NCBI GenBank assembly: GCA_020632995.1
Contig: JACKEN010000024.1
Location: 4,463-68,462 of the forward strand
Direction: 5' to 3'
Length of the DNA: 64,000 nt
Origin: Deltaproteobacteria bacterium
GTDB taxonomy: Bacteria > Myxococcota > Kuafuiibacteriia > Kuafuiibacteriales > Kuafuiibacteriaceae
In this document: positions 1-11,835 of the stretch, piece by piece
How the letters are laid out: each line of letters starts with the position of its first letter
Numbering within the stretch: position 1 is the first letter of the stretch
The notes under the pieces: generated by a model
The model's input: only the letters and a program-made list of their open reading frames with translations
The model's database searches: none
What the model was told of the DNA's origin: nothing
Made by a program: the position numbers and the translations under genes

Positions 1-3000
1 CGCGGCCTCCACCGCCGCGTCCACGTCGGCCTCCGGGACCGCCTCGGGGGCGAGCTGGTGGGCCTGCACCAGCGCGTCCACCGCCTGGTGGAGCTGGCCC
101 GCCGCGCGCTGCGCCGCGCTGAGCAGCACCAGCACCTGGGCCCGGTCCTCGTCCGCCTCCGCCGTCTCCAACAGGGCCGCGGCCCGGCCGAGGGCCTCGA
201 CCGCGTCCTCCGCCGCCCCGCGATCCAACAGGAGCGCCCCGAGGGCGCGCTCCGCCTCGGCCCGGTCGGCCGGGTCCACCTCGTCCGCGTCTCGGATCGC
301 CTCGACCACCCCGCGCAGGGTGAACTCCGCCGCGTCGAGGTCCCCCGACTCCCGCTCCGCCCCCGCCAACAGCAGGAGCACCCGCCACTGGGCGAGGCCC
401 GCGGGCAGGGACTGGGCGTAGAGCCGCAGGGCCGCCATCCGGATCGCCGGCGTATCGATGCGCTCGGCCAGGCTGGCGAGGTCCAAGAGCGGCGCGTCGA
501 AGAGGGTCCGCTCGACCAGCTGCCCGCCCGCCGCGGGCAGGGGCGCGATCTCGTCCGGGATGGGGGTGCCGGGGGCGCTGAGCCAGCCCTCCACCATCCC
601 GAGGGCCGAGGTCAGGGCCCGGCGGGCCCCCGCCGGGTCGTCCAGGCGCTCCACCCGGATCCGGGCCGCCGCGAGCAGGGTCCTGAGGCCCTCGCCCGGC
701 GCCAGGTCCTCCGCCACCCGCTGCAGGAAGCTCGCGAGCGCCTCGAAGCGCCGGTGCCGGGCCAGGAGGTTCCGCAAGCGCTCTTGCAGGAGCGCGGAGC
801 CGGTGTGGTGCTCGATCTCCGCCCGCAGCACGTCCGCCGCCTCGTCCACCCGGCCGAGGGCCTCCAGGACGTCGGCCCGGGCCCGCTGCAGGGCGCCGCG
901 CTCGGGGTCGTCGGGCCCCAGCGTGGCCGAGACCTCCTCCGCCAGGGCCAGGGCCTCGTCGTGGACCCCGGCCCGCGCCAGGGCCTCGACCGCCGCCCGA
1001 CCCGAGGTGGGGGCGGGATCCGCGCGGTAGGCCTCCACGTAGAGTCGGGCCGCCTTGACCCGGTCCTCCAGGCGGCGCTCCGCCACCTCGGCCCGCGCGA
1101 GGAGCAGCCGCGCCCGCTCCACCGGCTCCTTGCCGGCGGCGCGCGCCCGCAGCTCCGCGTCCACCTCGGACCAGCGCCCCCGCGCCGACAGGAACGCCAC
1201 GAAGCGGTCCGCCAGGCCCTCGTCGCCCGGGGCGAGCGCGCGCGCGCGCCGGTAGAGCGCCTCGGCCTGGGAGGGCACGTCCAGGCGCTCCGCCGCCAAC
1301 GTCGCCGCCTCTTCGAGGCGCCGGGCCTGGGCCGCGGGTCGGGGGCGTCCTCGACCGACTCGAGGAGCGCGGACAGGAGCCGCCGCGGGTCGTCTTCGCT
1401 CCGGGCGAGGCGCACCAGGGCGTCCCGGGCCGCCACCGCCCGGTCCCCCGCCCCGACCTCGCGCAGCACGGTGCCCCACGCGGCCCGCGCCGCGTCGAGG
1501 TCGCCCGACGCCTCGGCCCTGGCGGCGGCCAGCGCAAACAGGCGCCGCGCCGCGGGGCCGGTGCGGAGGCGCTCGGCCAGGGCCATCAGGCGCCGCGCCG
1601 CGCGATCGTCGGGCTGGGTGTCGGCGTCCGCCACCACCCACGCCACCAGCGGGTGCTCCTCCGGGGTGTCGCGGTGGATGCCCGCCTCGACCGCGGTGCG
1701 GGCCTCGTCCGCCCGGTCGAGCCCCACCAGGAGCTCGGCCAGGGTCAGCCGCAGCTCGGCCGGGGCCCGGGGCTCCAGGGACAGGGCCCGGGTGAGCAGG
1801 TTCACTTGCGCTTCGGTGAGCTCGAGCGCGGCCAGGTGGCGACAGGCGGTCTGGGCCACCTCCGCCGCGCGCCCCGCCGGTGCAAGCCCGATTGCGCGCT
1901 CGGCCAGCGCCTCGGCCTGCCCGGCCTCGCCCGCCTCCGCCGCCATCTCGAGCGCCCGGAGCACCCGCAAGAGGCGCGCCTCGGGGTCGCCGCCGTCGTC
2001 CACGTCGGCCCAGGTCTGCAGCTGCTGGATCACCGAGCCGAGGTCGCCGCTCTGCTCGGCCAGGCGCAGGAGCGAGGCGTGGGCCGGCCCGTGGCTCGGA
2101 TCGAGGTCCAGCGCCCGCCGCAGGGCGGACTCCGCGCCGTCGCGGTCGTCCAGCCAGGCCCGCAGCTCGCTCAGGCCCACCCAGGCCTCGGGCGCGCCCT
2201 CCGCCTCGGCCACGTGGGCGGCGTGGGCCTCGGCCCGCCGCCAGTCCCCCATCTCCTCGTACAGGCCCTGCAGGCGCTTGCGGATCCGGAGCCCGGTCTC
2301 AGCACTCTCCAGCCTCGCCAAGGCGGCCTCGAGCGGCTCCGCGATGTGGGCGGACTCCGCCCCCATCACCTCACGCACCGCCGACAGCTCCTCGAGCCAG
2401 CGGGCGCCGTCGAGCGCCTCGGGCTCCGGGCCGCCGGTGGTGAGGACCTCCAGGGCCTGCCCGCGCAGCTCCAGGTCGGCGAGGTCGAGCGCGTCGAGAT
2501 CGCGGGAGATCAGGTCGTCGGCCAACAGGCGCGCCGCCGCCCGCCGGTGGGCGAGGGGCACCGCCGCGTCGCCCACCAGGGGCTCCACCAGGGCGCGCGC
2601 CTCCGCGGGGCGCTCGAGGAGCGCGAGCAAGGCCGCTTGCTCCATCGCGAGCGCCGCCCGGTCCTCGGGGGCCTCGGCGTGGGCCAGCGCGTCGCCGAGC
2701 GCGGCCAGCAGCGCCCCCTCGTCGTCGCGCTCCCGCACCAGGTCCACCATGGCCATGCGGCTCTGCAGGCTGCCCTGCGCGTCCCCCAGGGCGTCCCAGG
2801 CCGCCTTGGCCCGCTCCAGGGCCTCGGCCCGGCGCGACCAGTCGTCGTCGCCCGGGAGGCGGACCCCGGCCCGCATCTGGTAGGCCTCGGCCGCCGACGC
2901 GCCTTGCAGGTTCTCCTGCACCGCGTCCAGGGCCGCGATCATATGCGCCGGCTCTCCGTCGGCCAGCATGCTCGCCCGGCGCAGGAACGCCTCGGGCCCG

Positions 3001-6000
3001 AGGCGCTCGAGGGCGTCGGGGAGGCGATCCGCCGCCCACAGGATGCTCTCGAGCTCCGCCCGGGCCAGCCCGTGCTCGGGGTCCTCGGCCAGCGCGGCCA
3101 ACAGGTCGGCCTCCGCCGCCGCCGCCCCGCCGCGATCCTTCTCGAGCGCCGCCACCAGGACCAGGGTGTCGGCCCGGGCGTTGCCCTCGCGCCGCGCCGC
3201 CAGCACCCTGAGGGCCGCGATCTCGCGGTCGACGTCCCCCGCGGTGGACGCGTCGGTGGCCACCTGGGCCACCAGGCTCAGGTCCACGTCGGCCAGGTCG
3301 TGCAAGCGGTCCTGCCGCACGAGGAGCTCGGTGAGCTCGTGCCGGGCCTCGGGCTGCTCGGGGTCGAGGGCCAGGGCCTGGCGGAGGGCGTGCTCCGCCG
3401 CCTCCTCGTCCTGCTCCGACAGGTGCAGGGCCGCCGCCTCCGCGAACAAGCGCACCCGCTCCGGGGCCGCGGCGGGGTCGGCCTCGAGCACCGCGGCGAG
3501 GGCCAGGGTGGCGGGCAAGAGCTGCGCGGCCTGATCCAGGCGCTTGAGGCCCCGGACCGTCTCCCGCAGGGCCTCGGGCGAGACCCGGGTGCCGATCTCC
3601 TTGAAGCGCCCCTCGCTCTCGAGGTGGGCGCGCAGGCCTTCCTGCGCGGGCGCGAAGTCGGGCGCCGCCTCGAGCGCGGCCTGGTAGAGCCCCTCCGCGT
3701 CGCGCGGGACGTCGCCCGCGGCGCCGCGCTCGAGGTCGGTGAAGCCGACCAGCTCCACCAGCAGCTCCGCCTTGGCCGGACCGCGCTCGGCCCGGGCCCG
3801 CTCCTCGATGATCGCCGCCACCATGGCGCGATCGCCGGCCGCCCGGGCCGCGGTCTGGTGCGGCAGGAGGGCCTGCACGCCGGCGAGGGCCACCAGCTCC
3901 GGCCACCGCTCCTGCTCGGCCAGCAGGGCCGCCTTCCTCGCCCGAGCGTCGGGGTGGTCGGGGGCGACCGCGAGGATCCGGCCCAGCGCCGCCTCCACCC
4001 GCTCCTCCGCCTCGGTCGACCCGAGCTCACCCGCCGCCGCCGCCTCGTCCAGGATCCGGATCCGCTCGAAGTGCAGGTCGATCTGCTCCTGGTTGGACTC
4101 CGCGTGCTCCGCCCGGCGGGCGAGCACCTCGACCAGCGCCGCGCGATCGCCCACCCGCCGCAGCAGGTTGCCGAGGCGCGACAGCGCCGCGCCCCGCGAC
4201 GAGGGCGACTCCGCCGCCGCCTCCAGGGCCTCCCGCTGCCGCGCGGTCTCGTCGTCCGGGCCCACCTCGAGGGCGTCGGCCACGTGGAGCCACAGGCGCC
4301 CCCGGGCCCCCTCGTCGGACTGCTCCGCAAGCGCGCTTGCCGCCGCGAAGGCCCGCTCCCGATCCCGGCTCCCCTGCTCGAGGAGGCCGTCCATCACCGC
4401 CCGGAGGGCGTCCCGCCCCACGTCGCGCCCCACCTCGGTGAAGCGGTCCTGCGACGACAGCAGCTCCGACAGCCCGCGGCGCGCCGCTACGCAGTGCGGG
4501 TCGGCGGCCAGCGCGGCCCGGTACTCGGCCTCGGCCGCCTGCCCATCGCCGAGGCGCCACTCGAGCGCCTCGCCGAGCTCGGCCAGGGTCTGGGCCCGCT
4601 CCCGATCGGTCTCGAAGTGCTCGGCCTTCCGGCGCAGGACGTCGCAGTACAGGTCGAAGCGCTCCTGGCGCTCGAACAGCCGCATGAGGCGCTCCATCGC
4701 CTCGGCCCGGTGCGGCCGGGGCGCGGTCTGGACCACCTTCTCGAGGATGTGCACGCCCTCGTCGTCCGCCCCCTGGCCCTCGTAGGTCCGCGCGAGGCGG
4801 AGCTGCACGTCGGCCCGCTCCGAGCTGCCCTCGGGGAGCACCGGCCACAAGGCCTCCGCCGCCGCGATGATGCGCTTGGCGGGCTCCTTGTCGGTGAAGC
4901 TCTCGAAGACCTCGACCAGCGCCTCGACCCCGAGGCTCTCGGCCAGGTCGCCGAAGCGATCGACCGCGACGTAGAACTGCGAGAGGGCCCGCCGGGCCTC
5001 GAGGTGCTCGGGGTCGGTGGCGAGCGCGGTGAGGTACTCCCGCTCCGCGCCCTCGCCGTCGCCCAGGCGCCACTCCAGCACCTCGCCCGCCCGCACCCGC
5101 AGCTGGGCGCGCTCCGCCGCGCTCTCGGTCTCGTCGACCAGGGCCAACAGGTACCGGGCGTGGGACGGCCAGTCCTCGAGGCGCTCGGTGAGGTCCAGCC
5201 CCGCCCGCAGCACCGCGGGCACCAGGTCATCGCCGTGCTCGATGCCGTAGGCCTCGTGGCTGGGCCGGGGCAGCGCCTCCAGCACCCGCTCGAGGCCGGC
5301 CTCGTCGAGCTCCTGCAAGCCATCCTGCGCCGACACCAGCTCCATGTAGGCGGCCACGTCGTCGCCGAGCGCCCCGCGCAACAGGTGCGCGCGCCGCAGG
5401 TTCACCGCCACCTTGGCCGGCCCCTCGGGCAGGCGCTCCACCAAGCGGCCGAGGGCCGACAGCTCCTCGTCCGAGCGCTCCAGCGCACGGATGTACCGGA
5501 TCTCGGCCTCCACCGGCCGCAGGTCCGACGGCGCCGCGGTGGCGGCCCGGCGCACCAGGCCCAGGGCGCGCTCGAGCGCCTCGAGCGGGGCGTCGGCCAC
5601 GTGGTGGGGCGGCGCCACCAGCTCCGCCGCCTCCAGCCAGCGCGCCGCGGCCTGCTCGCCGTCCGCCGACTGCGCGGCCTCCTCGGCCAACGCCTCGGCC
5701 AACGCGTCGGTGCGCCCCTCGGCCCGGAGCAGGTCGATGCGCAGGGCCCGCGCCTCGGGCAGGGTCGGGTCGGCGCGGACCGCGGCCTGGGCCCGCGACA
5801 ATGCCATGGAGCGATCGCGCAGCCGGCCCGCGTAGACCTCGGCCGCCCGGTGCAACAGGCGCGCCCGGTCCACCGAGGTGGGGGCGCGCTCCGCCCACGC
5901 CGACAGCACCGCCGCCTGCTCCGCGTACAGGCCCATGCGCTCGAGCGCCCCGGTGAGGCGCGCGTCCACGTAGTCCGCGATCTCGGAGTCCGGCGGCGCG

Positions 6001-9000
6001 AGGTCGTGGGCGCGCCGCAACGCAACCAGGCCTGCGCGGTCCTGGCCCGGGGTGGCCAGGTGCAGATCGGCCTTCTCGAGGAGGAGCCGGGCCGCGTCGT
6101 CGGGCCCCGCCCCCTCCGCCTGGCGCCCCAGCACCTCGGAGAGGAGCTCGTGGTCGGCCACGGTGCGGGCGTGGGCCTCGAGCCGGGTCAGGGCCGGCGG
6201 CAGCCAGCGCGCGCCGGACTCCGCCGCGCCGAGCACCACGCGGTCGTGGACACGGGCGGTGTCGAGGTCGCCGGTGGTGGCGCAGGCCTCCGCCGCCTGG
6301 CCGTGCAGGGCCACCGCGGCGGGCGCGCCGTCGGCCTCGGTCACCAGGCGCGCGGCCTGCCCGAAGGCCCACGCCGCGCGGTCCGCCTGGCCGGCCCGGG
6401 TGCACAGCGCGCCCAGGCGCTCCAGCATCGGCGGGGACACCGCGAGCAGGGTGTCGGCCCCCTCCAGGATCTCGATCGCGTCGTCGAGGCGCCCCGCCGC
6501 CTCGAAGCGGGCCGACGCCTCGACCCGCAGCGCCTCGCCCTCGGCCCCGCCGGTGCGGACCGCGCGCAGGGCGAGGGCCCGCGCCTGCCGGGTGGGGTCG
6601 GGATCCCGGGCCGCGACGGTGTCCAGCACGTCGAGCGCGGCCTCGGCGTGGTGGGGCTCCACCCCGCCCGCGTCGGCGAGGGCGAGCACCGCGCGCACCT
6701 CGGCCTCGGCGTCCTCGTCCGCCTCCATCCGCGCGAACAGGCGCGCAGCCTCCAGGCGCCACCCCGCCCGCTCCGCCGCGGGGGCTTGCTCCTGCTGCCC
6801 GCGCGCCCTCATCAGCTTCGCGAGCCGGGCGTGGTCCTCGAGCGCCTCCAGTTCCCGCGCCAGCCGGTCCGCGAGGCGCCGACCGCGATCACTCTGGGGA
6901 TCCGCGGCCTCGTAGGCCGCCTCCAGCGCCTCCACCACCGCGGCGCGGTCGCCCGAGATCTCCTCCACGCTCGCGAGGTCGACGTAGGCCGACAGCCGGG
7001 CCTCCGCCGGCTCCCGCGCGAGCAGGCGCAGGCGGTCCTCCACCAGGTTCCTGGCCCGAGCCGCGTCGCCCGCCTTCAAGGCAAGCGAGGTCGCGAACGG
7101 GAGCAGGACCAGGTCGTCGGGGGTCTCGTGCAGGGCTTCCTGCATCGACGCCCAGGCCTCGCCCTCCTCGCCCCGGTTGAAGAGGATCCGGGCCCGCTCC
7201 GCGAAGAGCGCCGCCCGGGCCAGCGGGCCCTCCTCGAGCCGCGCCGCCCGCTCGAGGGCGGACTCCAGCCGCGCCTCGTCCGCCCGCGCCCGGTACAGGT
7301 GCACCAGCCGCAAGGCAGACTGCTTGTCGCCCGCGCCCGCGCCGCCCAGCGCCTCTTCGTAGGCGCGGATCGCGTCGGCCGGCCGCTCCGCCGCCTCCAG
7401 CGCCCGGCCCAGCTCGGCCCACAGGCCAGCGCGCACCTCGGGCGGATCGTCGAGGAGCAGGCGCCGGTCCAGCGCCGCCGCCCACGCGTCGGGGTCGCCG
7501 GCCTCCTTGTCGAGGGCCACCCGCAGGTCGAGGAGCGCGCGGTGGGTGCGGAAGCGCTCGGTCGCCTCGCGCACCGCGAAACGCAGGTCAGCCTGCGCGT
7601 CGGGATCGTGGGCCAGGGCCTCGTGGCACCGCGCGTAGAGCGCCGCGGCCTGACCGGGCTCCCCGGCCTCCACCGCGCGCTTCGCGCGGCGGCTCAACAG
7701 CTCCACCGCCTGGGCTCTGTCGCCGCGGGCGGTGTAGAGCTCGGTCAGGGCCTCGAGCGAGTCGGAGTGGGTGGGATCAAGCTCGAGCAGGGCCTCCAGC
7801 TGGGCCACCGCGTCGGCCTCGCGGTCTCCCGCCTCGGTGTACAGGCGCGCGGCGAGGCGCCGCAGGGTCGCCACCGCGGGGCGCTCCTCGGGGGCGCTGA
7901 TCCGGTCGAGGTGCGGCACCGCCTCGTCCACCACCTCGAGGGCGTCGCCGGGCCGGCCGGCGGCGAGGGCGGCCTCGACCAGGGCCAGCCGCGGGCGCGC
8001 GGTGTGGGGGGCCAGGGCGAGGGCCTTTCGGTACCGGGCCTGGGCCGCGTCGGGGTCGAGGCCCTGCCACAGGTCGCCCAGCTCGAGCGACAGGCGCGAC
8101 GCCCGCAGGTTGTCGCCCGCCCGCTCGGCCTGGGTGGCGAGGCGCTCCAGGATCGTCGCGGCGCGCCGGGGCTCACCCTGCAGGCGCGCGGCCCGGGCCA
8201 GGCCCTCGAGCGCCTCGGGGTGCTCGGGGGCGAGCTTCAGGGCCCGCTCCAGCTCGCGCCGCGCGCCCACCGGATCCTCGACCTGCTCGAAGAGGAGGCG
8301 CCCCGCCGCGAGGTGGGCGACGAGGCGGGTCTCGGGGTCGGGGGCGAGGCTGGCCAGGCGGCGCGCCGCCCGCACCGCCGCGGTGGCCCGCCCCAGGCCC
8401 GGCAGCACCCGCACCAGGCCCTCGAGGGCCCACGGATCATCGGGGCGGAGCGCGATGGTCTCCTCGAGCAAGCGGGCTTGCTCGGCCGAGCCCTCCGCCG
8501 CTACCCGGGCCGCCGCGCGGTAGGCCAGGCCGGCCCGACGACGCCGCCCCGCGCGCCGGAGCGCGCGCCCCGCCTGCTCGTAGTGCTCGCGCGCGTCGTC
8601 CGGGCGCGCCTCGGCCTCCGCCACCACCGCCATCGCGAGGCGGGCCGCCACGTGGTCGGGCTCCACCGTGAGCTGATCCGCCGCGAGGTCCACCGTGGCG
8701 CCGAACAGGGACCGGTCCGCCGCCCCCACCGACAAGAGGAGCTCGAGCGCCCGCTCGCTCCCCTCCTCGAGCGCGTCCCGGAGCACCGAGAACGCGGCCG
8801 GGAGGGCCCCGGCCGACACCTGGGCCTCGACCGCGGGGAGCAGCCGCTCCGCGTCGGCCCGGGCCCGCGCCGCCATCACCGAGGCCTCCGAGATCGCCTC
8901 GGCCGGCGGCGGGACGTGCCCGGCGGTGGACTCGCCCACCAAGATCTGCAGGTTTCCTTGCGGCGTGAAGGCCACCTTGCGGATGGCGACGCCCTCGTGG

Positions 9001-9629
9001 ATCGGCACCTTCCAGCCGTGGACGGGCAACAGCGCCCACAGCAGGGCCCCCACCGGGTCGAAGCTGAACACCGAGGCGCCCTGAGTGAGCACCGCGTCCG
9101 CGTCGCGCCGGCCGAGGCGCGCGAGCACCTCGCGGAGCCCGACCTCGACGTCTCGGGGCACGCCGACCCCACAGAGCGCCGAGGGCCCGAACACGCGCAC
9201 GTCGTGGACGTGGACCTCGAGCCCCTCGCCCGCCGCGGGCCCCACCCACACGTCGGCCGCCACCGGCGGGCCCTTGGGCCCGAGGGTCCCCTCGAGCACC
9301 CACCGGCCACCGTCGGCGGTGAGCCGCACGTCCCGGAGCGCGCGATCTTGCGCGGCCAGCGCGGCGTCGAGCGCCGCCGCCACCGCCCGGGTCTCGACCT
9401 CGAGGGCCAGGTAGCCGAGGCGCGTGGAGCGCCGCTGGAACTCCTCCGCCCCGCCCTGCAGGTCGAGGGGGAACTCCACCTCGGCCAGGGCCAGCTCCAG
9501 GGCCAACAGGCGCACCCCGTCCGCGAGGACGCGATCGCTCAGGGTCACCAGCGCGGTGCCCTCCACGAAACCGAGGGCCAAACCCAGCGGATTGCCCTCC
9601 AAACCCCGCCCCGAGCCGTCCAGCGCCAT
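1..9629 (-). CDS. Giant tetratricopeptide-repeat protein (partial, frameshifted)
   Basis: At least 3,200 residues; the 3' end lies beyond the window. The first ~215 residues form a hydrophobic/beta-type domain I do not recognise. The rest is a continuous solenoid of TPR-like helices with recurring motifs such as ALALDPEQPEAR and LAPEHPEALEGLARA. There is no signal peptide or clear membrane segment, so a cytoplasmic scaffold is likely; its partner is unknown. The ATG at 9629 opens the domain cleanly. Near 1335 the reading frame breaks: upstream ends ...LLESVEDAPDPR, and downstream the TPR pattern resumes in another frame (AQARRLEEAATLAAERLD) and stays open to base 1. One missing base in a GC-rich run would explain this. 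Without repair, the frame reads about 240 Arg/Pro-rich residues to a stop at 612. TPR identity is secure; function is unknown. Confidence 0.85.
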
Positions 9630-9696
9630 CGCGGCCTGAAGGTGTCACACGGGCCGGGTTTGGGGGCAAGTTGTGGGCCCCAGGGGCTAGAGCGCC

Positions 9697-9719
9697 GATC
9701 GGTTTGGAGCGCACCGATC
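9697..9719. promoter_or_regulatory. Inverted repeat upstream of the giant TPR gene
   Basis: GATCGGT-N9-ACCGATC lies about 70 bp upstream of the ATG at 9629, inside the 246-bp gap between two minus-strand genes. A second perfect 10-bp inverted repeat (GGCCCTTCTG at 9732, CAGAAGGGCC at 9809) sits further upstream. Both suit an operator or hairpin in the promoter/leader region, but I recognise no specific regulator site. The gap holds nothing else I can support. Confidence 0.3.
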
Positions 9720-9875
9720 TCGCTTGTTCTCGGCCCTTCTGCTCGCCGCGCCGGCTTCGCCTTTCGTCGGTTTCATGGGGAAACCATGCGCCCTCCTCAC
9801 GCGACGACCAGAAGGGCCGATCCCAGCGCGATCTCGACACGCTCCAGACCGGTCGGCGCTCTCGGCCCGGCTGGA

Positions 9876-10769
9876 TCAGGGCCCCGCCTTGGGGGGCGTC
9901 AGGGCCGCCCGCGCCGCCTCGGCGCCGGCCGGGTCGGTGCAGGCGTCGGGGAAGGGAGGCGCGCCGTAGCGCGTCGGCTCGGTCGGCCCGGACCCCTCTT
10001 CGCACGCGGTCAGCGTCAGCTCGGCCCCGGCCCGCGTGAAGACCTGGGTCAGGTCCTCGGTCACCAGCTCGCTCCGGCTCCGGCGGCGGGCGCTCACGGT
10101 CTGGACGGTGACCTTCCCGGCCTCGCCCACCGTGGTCACGCGGACCCCCACCCCGCCCCCCTCGAACTTCACCGGAGTGGTCACCGCGGGGGTCGGCGAC
10201 GCGAGGCTCGTCGCCAGGCTGTCGGCCACCCGCTCGAGGGTCTCGCGGTAGCCAAAGGCGTGGTGCATGCAGGCCACCGCGCCGTCCCCGTCGGGCACCA
10301 CCACCGCCTTCCCCATCGTGATCTCGATGTGGTTGCCGTCCGCCGGGCCGTCGCTCGAGAGGGTGTGGACCACCAACGCAGGCCGCGACCCGACCTGCCC
10401 GAGCGCCAGGTACTTGATCTCCTGGCGGGCGCTCCCCGCCATCGCGGCCGAGATCAGGGTGTTCAACGCGGCGCCCGCGCGCCCCGGCGGGGCCGACGCG
10501 CAGACGATCGGCGCGGTCTCCCCCACCGGGACCATGAGCATCCCACCCTTCATCGTCGGCGTGTCCGTCGCGAGCACGGTGCCGGCGCGCCCGGCCAGGT
10601 TCACCGGGAACGGGCGCAGGTGGTCCGCCTCGGTGTAGAGGTGCCCGAGCCAGCGGGGGTCGGTCTCGACGTCCTGGATGCTGAGGTCGTCCTCGTACCG
10701 CACGCCGGAGGTCGTGGCGCAGGCAGAGAGCGTCGCGGCGAACAGGACGGTGGGAGCCTTGCGCTGCAT
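9876..10769 (-). CDS. Lipoprotein of unknown function
   Basis: 297 residues from the ATG at 10769. The frame stays open further upstream, but this start places a short n-region (MQRK) directly before a hydrophobic stretch and a lipobox LSAC, so export and lipid anchoring are predicted. The mature part is soluble-looking mixed alpha/beta with conserved-looking blocks (SARQEIKYLALGQVG, FGYRETLERVADSLATSL) and no catalytic motif I recognise. It ends 247 bases before the giant TPR gene on the same strand and may be cotranscribed with it. It is divergent from the FkbM methyltransferase, with 62 bp between the two starts. Confidence 0.65.
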   Translation of the reverse strand: MQRKAPTVLFAATLSACATTSGVRYEDDLSIQDVETDPRWLGHLYTEADHLRPFPVNLAGRAGTVLATDTPTMKGGMLMVPVGETAPIVCASAPPGRAGAALNTLISAAMAGSARQEIKYLALGQVGSRPALVVHTLSSDGPADGNHIEITMGKAVVVPDGDGAVACMHHAFGYRETLERVADSLATSLASPTPAVTTPVKFEGGGVGVRVTTVGEAGKVTVQTVSARRRSRSELVTEDLTQVFTRAGAELTLTACEEGSGPTEPTRYGAPPFPDACTDPAGAEAARAALTPPKAGP

Positions 10770-10831
10770 GCGATGTCGAGTAGACGAAGGCGCGGAGAAA
10801 GACCAGCGGGGGGGGCGCCGCTGCGTGCGGA

Positions 10832-11815
10832 GTGGCCCTTGCCTCTTTGGTCGCCCTCCAATACGGGTTCGACGTGCCCTGGAAGCACCGGCTGGCCACG
10901 CGCTTGGCCCCGACGCTGCGGCGTCTGCGGCCACTGCCCGGCGCGCGCCACCTGAGTGACTGGGCGCAGCGCCACTTCGGCCCGAGCTTCGCGGGCGACG
11001 ACCGGTGGGCGTGGGTGGACGACTTCGACGGCAGACTCCGCTTGCGCGTCGACCGCACCCAGCACATCGGTGCCACCATCTACTGGCACGGGGGGCACTC
11101 GCTGAACGAGCTGGCGCTGCTGCGACGCCTGGTGAGGCCGGGGGTGGTCTTCGTGGATGGCGGCGCCCACCTCGGCCACTTCAGCCTGGTGGCGGCGGCC
11201 CGTGGCGCACGCGTCTTGTCCATCGAGCCGGTCGATTCGGTGCGGGCACAGCTGATCGCCAACGTCGAGGCCAACGGCTTGACCAACGTCCAGGTCTCCG
11301 ACCTCGCTCTCTCCGATCGAGGCGGGAAGGTCGCGCTGTTCGCGAACCCCAACCGCCTGCACGATCCGGTGGCCACCGGCGTCGCGGCCTTCGGCCGCAC
11401 CCACCTGCTGCAGGAGGCGACCGCCACCACCCTGGACGCGCTGGTCCGGGAGTCCCGCCTGTCGCGTGTGGACGTCATCAAGCTGGACCTCGAAGGCGCG
11501 GAGCTCCCCGCCCTCAGGGGCGCACGGGGGCTCCTCCAGGCGCACCACCCCGAGCTCATCCTCGAGCTGAGTCACCCCTTGTTCAGCGCGGCGGGGTATA
11601 CGCAAGCCGACTTGCTCGACTACCTCGGGGCCCTCGGCTACCAGGTCGGACTGATCACCGAGTACCCCCTGTCCGGCGCACTCCACCGTCTCGAGCTCCG
11701 GCGCTATGGGCGGGTCGTCGCGGTCAACCGTATGGCGCTCCCCGAGCACTGCAACGTCTTCGCCGCGACGCCCGAGCGCTTCGCGGCCGTCGTCGAGTGT
11801 TCACTCCGCGCCTGA
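10832..11815 (+). CDS. FkbM-family SAM-dependent methyltransferase
   Basis: 327 residues from a GTG start. The Rossmann SAM-binding motif VFVDGGAHLGHFSLVAA lies at about residues 107-123, followed by an acidic SAM-ribose motif (LSIEPV) and the FkbM signature VDVIKLDLEGAELPALRGA at about 211-229. FkbM enzymes O-methylate sugars, polyketides or other secondary metabolites; the substrate here cannot be read from context, because the neighbours are envelope genes with no biosynthetic cluster. The N-terminal ~90 residues are an extra segment common in members acting on surface polysaccharide. The stop lies 20 bp before the next gene on the same strand. Confidence 0.85.
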   Translation: MALASLVALQYGFDVPWKHRLATRLAPTLRRLRPLPGARHLSDWAQRHFGPSFAGDDRWAWVDDFDGRLRLRVDRTQHIGATIYWHGGHSLNELALLRRLVRPGVVFVDGGAHLGHFSLVAAARGARVLSIEPVDSVRAQLIANVEANGLTNVQVSDLALSDRGGKVALFANPNRLHDPVATGVAAFGRTHLLQEATATTLDALVRESRLSRVDVIKLDLEGAELPALRGARGLLQAHHPELILELSHPLFSAAGYTQADLLDYLGALGYQVGLITEYPLSGALHRLELRRYGRVVAVNRMALPEHCNVFAATPERFAAVVECSLRA

Positions 11816-11835
11816 AGAGGTGCTACGACCGCACC

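Noticed and set aside
2273..2284. GCAGGCGCTTGC and similar 11-12-bp versions of the palindrome
   Set aside because: The spacer is two bases rather than four or six, so they were left out of the count of the 14-bp element.
1653..10955. A 3,100-codon open frame on the plus strand opposite the TPR gene
   Set aside because: High GC leaves antisense frames open. Its product is a featureless Arg/Gly/His/Leu string, whereas the minus strand gives coherent TPR motifs with a signal-free start. The same applies to long antisense frames opposite the acylase, kinase and MYXO-CTERM genes.
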